This document shows, piece after piece, positions 1 to 5,619 of a stretch of 6,963 nucleotides of DNA. The stretch comes from Spirochaetales bacterium (lineage in GTDB: Bacteria > Spirochaetota > Spirochaetia > JABMQR01). A program made the translations under genes and the position numbers. The first letter of the stretch is position 1; each line of letters starts with the position of its first letter. Location of the stretch: the NCBI GenBank assembly GCA_023139255.1, contig JAGLNY010000222.1, positions 1 through 6,963 on the forward strand. The letters run 5' to 3'. Below the pieces are notes generated by a model. It made no database searches. It had not been told where the DNA came from and worked only from the letters and a program-made list of their open reading frames with translations.

Positions 1-1
1 G

Positions 2-775
2 AGCTTTTTAGGGGAAAAGTATGGGATAGACACGGAAGGCATAAAATTTGTCCAGCACCCAACAAGCTGCTCAATAATCAATCTGACAGATCAAGAGAGG
101 TATATACAGCACAATATCGGAGCGAATGCGTTCCTGGAGGCAGATGAAAAAGTCCTTTCCCTATTTGATGAAAAAAAACCAAAAATTACAGCGATTGGGT
201 ATTCCGGGCTGCTTCCTGCTATGGACGCAAACAACGGGATTAAAATGGCTGAATTCATAGCGGCACTTAAAGCAAAGGGCATTAAAACAGCTCTCGATAC
301 CCATACAATGCGCAAAGACTATAGCATGCTCGCCAAACCACTGGGGATTGTTGATATATTTTTCTGTAATGAAGAAGAGGCGAAACAAATTTCCGGGAAG
401 GAAAAGCCGGATGAAAAAGTTGATTGCCTATTAGCGTCAAACCTTGAAGAAAAGAACAGTCAATACAGGGTTTTAGGGATAACTTATCCAAACGGTACGT
501 ATATCTGCTATGGGAAACAGGAAAAGTTTGTAAAAGGTTTTGTTAAATCCCCATGGTATTCAACTAAACCGAAGGATTTAACAGGCGCGGGTGATGCTTT
601 CAGGGCGGGATTTTATGCATACCTGCTAAACAATATGCAAGACTTTGAGAATGGGACTTTTAATTGGTATAGAGCAGGAATGCTGGGAAATTTTACGGCA
701 TCTGTTGTAGTAACCAAAGGATACAAAGACATAGATGAATATACAATAATGTTGGATAGGAGCAACCTGATATGA
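2..775 (+). CDS. PfkB/ribokinase-family sugar kinase, 5'-truncated
   Basis: ATP-dependent kinase that should phosphorylate a sugar, keto-sugar or sugar-acid hydroxyl in the cytoplasm. The frame is open from base 2 to the TGA, giving 257 visible residues. PfkB proteins usually have 300-330, so roughly 50-70 N-terminal residues lie outside the window. The in-frame ATG at 221 is internal: the kinase fold continues upstream of it and no ribosome-binding site precedes it. The strongest evidence is the C-terminal PfkB signature DLTGAGDAFRAGF; the Asp of GAGD (codon 593-595) is the family's catalytic base. Upstream, VDIFFCNEEEAKQISG matches the conserved Asn-x-x-Glu region that helps bind Mg-ATP. 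The N-terminal substrate-binding part is missing, so the substrate cannot be assigned; fructosamine, 2-keto-3-deoxygluconate, 5-dehydro-2-deoxygluconate and ketohexose kinases all belong to this family. It overlaps the next gene by 4 bases, so it shares a transcript with the dehydrogenases. The family call is firm, the specificity unknown. Confidence 0.93.
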   Translation, partial: SFLGEKYGIDTEGIKFVQHPTSCSIINLTDQERYIQHNIGANAFLEADEKVLSLFDEKKPKITAIGYSGLLPAMDANNGIKMAEFIAALKAKGIKTALDTHTMRKDYSMLAKPLGIVDIFFCNEEEAKQISGKEKPDEKVDCLLASNLEEKNSQYRVLGITYPNGTYICYGKQEKFVKGFVKSPWYSTKPKDLTGAGDAFRAGFYAYLLNNMQDFENGTFNWYRAGMLGNFTASVVVTKGYKDIDEYTIMLDRSNLI

Positions 776-1794
776 AATATGCCCTTCTTCACGGGATGAG
801 AGATTTAAGAATAGAAGAAAAACCTGTACCTGAAATAACACCTGACAGGATTATCATAAAAATATTTTCCTGCGGGATATGCGGGACAGATGTTCTTATC
901 TATAACGGAAAAATCCCGCACAGTTTTCCTTACAGCCCCGGGCATGAGTGCAGCGGCATCGTCACTGATGTGGGAAAGAATATTACACATATTAAGAGCG
1001 GGGACCGGGTGGCAGTTGACCCAAACTATTCCTGTGGTTTCTGTTATTACTGCAGGCATGGATATCCGAATCTCTGTGAAAACCAGAAGAAAATAAAAGT
1101 TAAATCAAACGGTGGTTTTGCGGAGTATATATCGGTTCCGGAAACTCTTGTATACAAAATTCCGGATGATGTTTCTTTTGGACAAGCCGCGTTAATTGAG
1201 ACCCTGTCCTGCTGCATCCATATTATCGAGGAAGCGGATATAAAGGTAAGTGATACTGTTGTGATAATCGGCGGTGGTGCAATGGGATTAATTCTCCTGC
1301 AGCTGGCCAGGAAAAAAGGAGCTGCAGGAATTATTCTTAGTGAACCGGTCGAATCTAAAAGGCAAATTGCTTTGAAACTTGGGGCTGATATCGCCATTGA
1401 TCCCACACGTCAAGACCTGGCTTCCGTAGTTAGGAGCATGAGTAAGCAAGGTGCTAATGTAGTAATTGAGGGGTTGGGTTTACCTGATACAATCGAAGAA
1501 TCACTCACTCTGCTCGCAAAAAAGGGAAGGCTCATTCTACCCGGCTTCCGTCTTGAAGAGAGAAAAATACATATCTCCCCTTACTTTTTAACTACAAACG
1601 AGATAACAATTAAAGGTGTTTTTCTAAACCCGTTCTCTTTTTCAAAAGCAGTAGACCAAGTGTCAAACCTTGAATGTGATCTCATTATAACGGGTAATTA
1701 TCCCCTTGAACAGATAAATGAGGCCATGAAAGAAGCAGAAAAGGGAAACCAGATTAAGCTGATCATTAAACCAAATGGAGGATACAAAGCATGA
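772..1794 (+). CDS. Zinc-dependent medium-chain alcohol/polyol dehydrogenase (MDR-1)
   Basis: A 340-residue member of the sorbitol/threonine dehydrogenase-like MDR family, which reversibly oxidises a secondary alcohol of a polyol or sugar with NAD(P). The catalytic-zinc set is C37 (in CGICGTD), H58-E59 (GHE) and E143; the structural zinc loop is C88, C91, C94 and C102. The N-terminal GroES-like half is followed by a Rossmann half with GGGAMG at 167-172. E191, at the end of the second Rossmann strand (IILSE), is the acidic residue that normally binds the adenosine ribose and favours NAD(H). The ATG overlaps the kinase stop as ATGA, with AGGAG at 758-762, nine bases upstream. Its stop overlaps the transaldolase start in the same way. 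Its zinc ligands and glycine motif have the same residue numbers as in MDR-3 (4584-5603), with which it shares a conserved NPF-S-F/NPY-T-F segment near the C-terminus. The family call is secure; substrate is not predictable. Confidence 0.95.
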   Translation: MKYALLHGMRDLRIEEKPVPEITPDRIIIKIFSCGICGTDVLIYNGKIPHSFPYSPGHECSGIVTDVGKNITHIKSGDRVAVDPNYSCGFCYYCRHGYPNLCENQKKIKVKSNGGFAEYISVPETLVYKIPDDVSFGQAALIETLSCCIHIIEEADIKVSDTVVIIGGGAMGLILLQLARKKGAAGIILSEPVESKRQIALKLGADIAIDPTRQDLASVVRSMSKQGANVVIEGLGLPDTIEESLTLLAKKGRLILPGFRLEERKIHISPYFLTTNEITIKGVFLNPFSFSKAVDQVSNLECDLIITGNYPLEQINEAMKEAEKGNQIKLIIKPNGGYKA

Positions 1795-2471
1795 AAATAT
1801 TTCTGGACACAGCCAATTTAGATGAAATAAAAAAAGCGAACGCGACCGGTTTGTTGGATGGAGTTACCACAAACCCGACACTTATATCGAGAGAGAAATT
1901 GTGTTTTACAGACCAGGTGCGCGAGATTTCACAAGTAACAAACGGTCCTGTTTGTCTTGAGGTAATAAGCTCAAAGGCTGAAGATATAATTCCGGAAGCA
2001 GAGACTTTGGTAAAACTGATTGGAAAAGCTCTAATAAAAATACCTGCGGGAGAAGAAGGATTAAAGGCGGTTACTGCTTTAACGGCAAAAAACATCCCTA
2101 CGGTTGTTACTCTCTGTTTTTCTCCTCTCCAGGCTCTGCTTGCTGCCAAAGCAGGTGCAACCTATATTGCCCCATTTATCGGCAGGCTGGATGATATCGG
2201 TGTTGACAGTACAAAAATAGTTGAGCAAATGATTCAGGTTCTGCATAATTATAATTTTTCAACTAAAATTATTGTAGCAAGTGTGCGCTCGCCCTTACAG
2301 GTGTTAAAAATGGCACTTTTAGGTGCAGATATCGTTACACTGCCTTATAAGGTATTCAGCATGCTCAATACACACCCTCTTACTGATATTGGACTGGAAA
2401 AGTTTATATCCGACTGGGAAAAATTTAATAAAGCAACAAATACAACCACAAATAAAAATATAAAGGAATAA
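1791..2471 (+). CDS. Small transaldolase / fructose-6-phosphate aldolase-like protein (TalC/MipB type)
   Basis: Class I Schiff-base enzyme of 226 residues (the family is usually about 215-220) that cleaves or transfers a three-carbon dihydroxyacetone unit. Visible active-site elements are D6 (FLDTA), TTNP at 26-29, E57, the Schiff-base lysine K83 (LIKIP), T107, F129 (APFIGR), R132 and R166 (ASVR); the two arginines are the usual phosphate binders. By alignment from memory with E. coli FSA and TalB, F129 takes the place of FSA Tyr131 (TalB Phe178) and E57 that of FSA Gln59 (TalB Glu96), so transaldolase rather than plain FSA chemistry is favoured. V105 and A127 replace TalB Asn154 and Ser176, so the substrate may be unusual. 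The start is supported by GGAGG at 1777-1781 and the ATGA overlap. Residues 213-226 form a polar, Asn/Thr/Lys-rich tail on A-rich DNA that leads into the next ribosome-binding site. Family sure; exact reaction open. Confidence 0.93.
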   Translation: MKIFLDTANLDEIKKANATGLLDGVTTNPTLISREKLCFTDQVREISQVTNGPVCLEVISSKAEDIIPEAETLVKLIGKALIKIPAGEEGLKAVTALTAKNIPTVVTLCFSPLQALLAAKAGATYIAPFIGRLDDIGVDSTKIVEQMIQVLHNYNFSTKIIVASVRSPLQVLKMALLGADIVTLPYKVFSMLNTHPLTDIGLEKFISDWEKFNKATNTTTNKNIKE

Positions 2472-2475
2472 TTAC

Positions 2476-3528
2476 ATGGACGCAGCAGTATATTATGGGA
2501 TTAAGGATATGAGATTCGAAGAAGTCCCGACACCTCAAATCAATAACAGGGAAGTGTTGGTTAAATGCAGGGCAGCGGCAATCTGCGGAACAGATTTGAG
2601 AATATATAATTACGGGCACTCAATGATACCTCATGGTACAAAGGTAATTCTCGGACATGAACTGGCAGGAGAGGTTGTTAAGGCAGGGGATAAAGTGGAT
2701 GGCATTAAACCGGGTATGCGGGTTTTAATTGCGCCGAATATCGGATGCGGGAAGTGCTTTCAATGCCTGCAGGGCTCTTTTCACCTTTGTAATGATTACC
2801 AGGCAATCGGGCTGCCTCTTGCGGGAGGATTCGCTGAGTATGTAAAAATACCTGAAAAAGCTGTACAGCAGGGAGCAGTTCTCGAAATACCGGACGATCT
2901 TTCTTTTGAAGAAGCAGCGATTACTGAGCCTATGGCCTGTGTGTATAACGGGTTTGAAAGATGTCCCGCTGAACCTGGAGATACGGTTTTACTATTCGGC
3001 GCAGGTCCAATAGGTATTATGCACATTATGATGACAGCTCTTGCAGGCGCTTCCAGGATCATTGTTTCTGAGACAAACGATGAGAGACTCAGAATCGCGG
3101 AAAGTTTTGGGGCTGATATCCTTATTAATTCAGAAACCGGGGACCTGGAAAAAGTCGTGATGCAGGAAACAAAAGGGAAAGGGGCTGATTTAATTATAAC
3201 TGCATGTCCTTCTCAAGAAGCGCAGATGACAGCACCCCGGTTAGCTGCCCTTCACGGTAAAATAAATTATTTCGGTGGTCTTCCAAAAGATGCATCCAGC
3301 ATACATCTGGATACAAACCTGATTCATTATAAAGAGCTGCTGATTACAGGCTCTCATGGGTCTAATACATATCACTGTAAAAAAGTATTGGATCTTCAGG
3401 CATCAGGAAAAATAGATTTGAAACCGATTGTTACGAAAAAATTTCCTTTAAACCAGATAAAGCAGGCATTTGAATCAGCCCTAAAAGGACAGGGATTAAA
3501 AACTGTTTTAATTCCCGGCAAAGAATAG
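2476..3528 (+). CDS. Zinc-dependent medium-chain alcohol/polyol dehydrogenase (MDR-2)
   Basis: A 350-residue threonine/sorbitol dehydrogenase-like protein. Catalytic-zinc residues are C37 (ICGTD), H61-E62 (GHE) and E151 (TEPMAC); structural-zinc cysteines are C91, C94, C97 and C105. The nucleotide motif GAGPIG spans 175-180, and E199 (IIVSE) at the end of the next strand points to NAD(H). It differs from MDR-1 and MDR-3: a three-residue insertion before the GHE motif, a longer spacer before the TEP segment, and GSHGSNTYHC where the other two have a GxxxNP motif, so a different substrate or carbon position is likely. The ATG lies 4 bases after the transaldolase stop, with AAAGGA at 2462-2467 as ribosome-binding site. 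The TAG stop is followed by a 20-base gap holding the next site. Product class is sure. L-threonine 3-dehydrogenase, sorbitol/xylitol dehydrogenase or an inositol-ketone dehydrogenase are all possible; the operon context favours a carbohydrate. Confidence 0.95.
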   Translation: MDAAVYYGIKDMRFEEVPTPQINNREVLVKCRAAAICGTDLRIYNYGHSMIPHGTKVILGHELAGEVVKAGDKVDGIKPGMRVLIAPNIGCGKCFQCLQGSFHLCNDYQAIGLPLAGGFAEYVKIPEKAVQQGAVLEIPDDLSFEEAAITEPMACVYNGFERCPAEPGDTVLLFGAGPIGIMHIMMTALAGASRIIVSETNDERLRIAESFGADILINSETGDLEKVVMQETKGKGADLIITACPSQEAQMTAPRLAALHGKINYFGGLPKDASSIHLDTNLIHYKELLITGSHGSNTYHCKKVLDLQASGKIDLKPIVTKKFPLNQIKQAFESALKGQGLKTVLIPGKE

Positions 3529-3537
3529 ATTGTTTAT

Positions 3538-3542
3538 GGAGG
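3538..3542 (+). promoter_or_regulatory. Ribosome-binding site that fixes a GTG start
   Basis: GGAGG lies in the 20-base gap after MDR-2, six bases before GTG 3549. The alternative in-frame ATG at 3564 would be 21 bases away, too far for this site. It would also remove residues just before the first Rossmann strand. The GTG is therefore the better start. Confidence 0.8.
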
Positions 3543-3548
3543 CGGATT

Positions 3549-4571
3549 GTGGATAAAATAAAAATGGCGCTGATTGGCGCCGGAACCTGGGGCAGTGCGC
3601 ATGCAGAGATTTATTCTCAGCATCATCTATCCGAGTTTGTGGCTGTGTGTGATTCTTCAGAAGAAAAGGCAAAAAAGATAGCACAAAAATACGGTGTGGC
3701 ATATTTTACCGATTACGAAGAGATGTTTGAGAAAGTAGCGTGTGACGCAGTGGGTATTGTTACACCTGATTTTGCACATGCAAAACCCATTATTGCAGCC
3801 GCAAACAGGAATAAACATATTTTATGTGAAAAACCCCTGGCAACCACTCAAGAGGATCTTGATTTGATATTGAATGCCTTAAAGGGAAAAGATATTAAGG
3901 TAATGGTTGATTTTCACAATAGATGGAATCCCCCCGTATGCAAAATTAAGAGTGATGTTGATGAAGGGAAAATAGGCAAAATAGTCTCAGCCTATATCCG
4001 TCTCAATGATATTATCTATGTGCCTATGGAGATGCTATCCTGGGCTGAGAAATCCTCCATTTTATGGTTTTTAGGCAGCCACTCTGTGGATGTGCTGAAT
4101 TGGATCATAGGGGCATTGCCTGAAAAAGTATACTCTGTATGCCATAAGGGGATTCTTGAAAGTAAGGGTATCAACGTTCCTGACCTGTATCAAACAATAC
4201 TGGAGTATTCAAACGGCGCTGTTGCAACAATGGAAAACAGCTGGATACTGCCAAATACCAATCCCTATGTAAATGATTATAAATTAAATATCACAGGCGA
4301 AAAGGGTATGTTTAACATGGATTTTTCTCATAATACTCTTCTGGAACGATTTTTAGAAGATGAAGCGTCTCATCCTGATGTCATAGTAAAGCCTCGAATT
4401 CATGGGAAGCCGACAGGATTAGCCTATGAAAGTATAAGAGATTTTATAGAAAGAGTTTATAACAATGATGAGCTTATTATAAGCATTGAGGAAAGCGTAT
4501 CAGTAACCAGGATAATTCTTGCAATTATGGAATCTGTTAAAAAAAAGCAGCCTGTTAAGATTGAATATTAA
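3549..4571 (+). CDS. Gfo/Idh/MocA-family oxidoreductase (Gfo-1)
   Basis: A 340-residue NAD(P)-dependent dehydrogenase of the glucose-fructose oxidoreductase/inositol dehydrogenase/MocA family, which oxidises or reduces a ring hydroxyl of a sugar or cyclitol. The N-terminal Rossmann domain has GAGTWG at 10-15 and D35 at the end of strand two (AVCD), the usual NAD(H) marker. The family EKP motif is at 94-96 with catalytic-type K95. FHNRWNPP follows at 122-129, and the C-terminal substrate domain carries WFLGSHSVDVLNW with H178 and D181. The position four residues before H178, Asp in B. subtilis inositol dehydrogenase (Asp172/His176), is F174 here, so proton relay or substrate may differ. The start is GTG with GGAGG six bases upstream. 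The gene is AT-rich (bases 4441-4500 have 16 G+C of 60). It sits between MDR-2 and MDR-3, each within 20 bases. Family call is secure; substrate unknown. Confidence 0.95.
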   Translation: MDKIKMALIGAGTWGSAHAEIYSQHHLSEFVAVCDSSEEKAKKIAQKYGVAYFTDYEEMFEKVACDAVGIVTPDFAHAKPIIAAANRNKHILCEKPLATTQEDLDLILNALKGKDIKVMVDFHNRWNPPVCKIKSDVDEGKIGKIVSAYIRLNDIIYVPMEMLSWAEKSSILWFLGSHSVDVLNWIIGALPEKVYSVCHKGILESKGINVPDLYQTILEYSNGAVATMENSWILPNTNPYVNDYKLNITGEKGMFNMDFSHNTLLERFLEDEASHPDVIVKPRIHGKPTGLAYESIRDFIERVYNNDELIISIEESVSVTRIILAIMESVKKKQPVKIEY

Positions 4572-4573
4572 AT

Positions 4574-4580
4574 AGGTGAT
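4574..4580 (+). promoter_or_regulatory. Ribosome-binding site for MDR-3 (GTG start)
   Basis: AGGTGAT matches the 3' half of the ideal Shine-Dalgarno sequence AGGAGGTGAT and fills most of the 12-base gap between Gfo-1 and MDR-3. It supports the GTG at 4584. The ATG at 4582 is out of frame with the dehydrogenase. Confidence 0.72.
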
Positions 4581-4583
4581 AAT

Positions 4584-5603
4584 GTGAAAGCAGCAGTACT
4601 GGAACAAATTGAAAAGTTATTAGTTAAGGATGTCGCAAAACCCGGCATCAGGCAAAATGAAATACTCGTAAAGGTTGATACCTGCGGTATTTGCGGAACA
4701 GATATAAAACTGTATAAGGGCAAATATACTGCGAATATGCCGGTAGTTTTAGGACATGAGTATGCTGGTGAAGTTGTAGAAATAGGGAAAGATGTTAAGC
4801 GAATACGGGTGGGAGACAGAATTGTTCCCGACCCGAATGAATCCTGCGGTGTCTGCTACTGGTGCAGGTCAGGCAAACCCTGTTTTTGCAGCGATCTTGC
4901 CGCTTACGGAGTCCTAAGGGACGGAGGGTTTGCCGAATATGCGAAGCTAACTGAAAAGGGTGCTCATAAAATACCTGATGAGCTTGATTATGAGACAGCA
5001 TCCTTTACAGAACCTGTTTCTTGCGCTGTTCACTGTATTGATAGAGCCGCAATACAGCCTGGCGAAACTGTCCTGATAATCGGGGGTGGTTCAACGGGCC
5101 AGATTCTCCTGCAGCTTGCCAGGGACTGCGGGGCAAGCAGGCTGATTATGGTCACACGATCCGAATGGAAACTGAGACTGGCTGAAAGCTTTGGGGCTGC
5201 AGATGTTATTAATGCTGATAAAGAGAATGTGCTTGAAAAAACCCTGGACATAACAGACGGCCTGGGAGCTGATGTAATTATTGAGGCTGTGGGGACTGCC
5301 CGTACTATAGAACAGGCTGTTACACTGGCTAAAAAAACCGGTAGGATAATTATTTTCGGGTTTGCGCCTGAAGGTGTGGAAGCACGTATTATGCCATTTG
5401 ACATTATATCAAAGGAACTCACCATAATGGGTTCGTGGGTGAACCCATATACCTTCCCCCGGGCTTTAATGGTTCTGGCAAATAAAAAGATCGATGTTGA
5501 GACTCTTATCTCCACCAGGTTGCCTTTAGACGATATTGTGAAAGGGTTTAAACTTATGATGGAAAAACCTGAGGGCTTTATGAAAGCGCTTGTAAAGATA
5601 TAA
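4584..5603 (+). CDS. Zinc-dependent medium-chain alcohol/polyol dehydrogenase (MDR-3), paralogue of MDR-1, probably NADP(H)-preferring
   Basis: A 339-residue sorbitol dehydrogenase-like MDR enzyme. Catalytic-zinc residues are C37 (CGICGTD), H58-E59 and E143 (TEPVSC); structural-zinc cysteines are C88, C91, C94 and C102, with an extra cysteine at C100. The Rossmann motif GGGSTG is at 167-172. All of these have the same residue numbers as in MDR-1. The DNA for residues 162-180 (5067-5123) matches the MDR-1 DNA (1255-1311) at 47 of 57 bases, so the two are paralogues. Unlike MDR-1 and MDR-2, strand two ends in MVTRS, with T191-R192-S193 in place of the acidic residue. A basic and small residue here is typical of NADP(H)-using members. 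The start is GTG, supported by AGGTGAT at 4574-4580. The 16-base gap to the next gene holds a strong ribosome-binding site. Family is sure, cofactor preference likely, substrate unknown. Confidence 0.95.
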   Translation: MKAAVLEQIEKLLVKDVAKPGIRQNEILVKVDTCGICGTDIKLYKGKYTANMPVVLGHEYAGEVVEIGKDVKRIRVGDRIVPDPNESCGVCYWCRSGKPCFCSDLAAYGVLRDGGFAEYAKLTEKGAHKIPDELDYETASFTEPVSCAVHCIDRAAIQPGETVLIIGGGSTGQILLQLARDCGASRLIMVTRSEWKLRLAESFGAADVINADKENVLEKTLDITDGLGADVIIEAVGTARTIEQAVTLAKKTGRIIIFGFAPEGVEARIMPFDIISKELTIMGSWVNPYTFPRALMVLANKKIDVETLISTRLPLDDIVKGFKLMMEKPEGFMKALVKI

Positions 5604-5606
5604 TAT

Positions 5607-5613
5607 AGGAGGA
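5607..5613 (+). promoter_or_regulatory. Strong ribosome-binding site for Gfo-2
   Basis: AGGAGGA lies six bases before ATG 5620. It is the closest match to the consensus in the window and decides the start. The 16-base gap contains nothing else. Confidence 0.85.
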
Positions 5614-5619
5614 ATCTCT

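Noticed and set aside
221..775. Kinase starting at ATG 221 as a complete short protein.
   Set aside because: The same frame is open and kinase-like back to base 2, there is no ribosome-binding site before 221, and the remaining 184 residues are too few for a PfkB fold.
1791..2471. Straight assignment as fructose-6-phosphate aldolase (fsa).
   Set aside because: F129 and E57 stand where FSA has Tyr131 and Gln59, so the residues that define FSA activity are not present; I kept the broader transaldolase-family call.
2430..2475. A-rich stretch before MDR-2 as a possible promoter or intergenic regulator.
   Set aside because: It codes for the last residues of the transaldolase, with only 4 bases between the genes, and I see no spaced -35/-10 pair.
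5427..5448. Perfect 8-base inverted repeat, ATGGGTTC / GAACCCAT, with a 6-base loop.
   Set aside because: It lies inside MDR-3 and encodes the conserved G-S-W-V-N-P segment. No T-tract follows, so it is not a terminator. No matching copy was seen elsewhere.
5030..5515. Long minus-strand open frame (161 codons) opposite MDR-3.
   Set aside because: It lies entirely within a gene with intact zinc and nucleotide motifs on the + strand, has no ribosome-binding site or recognisable motif, and is explained by codon bias. The same applies to the frames at 1047-1406 and 1766-2149.
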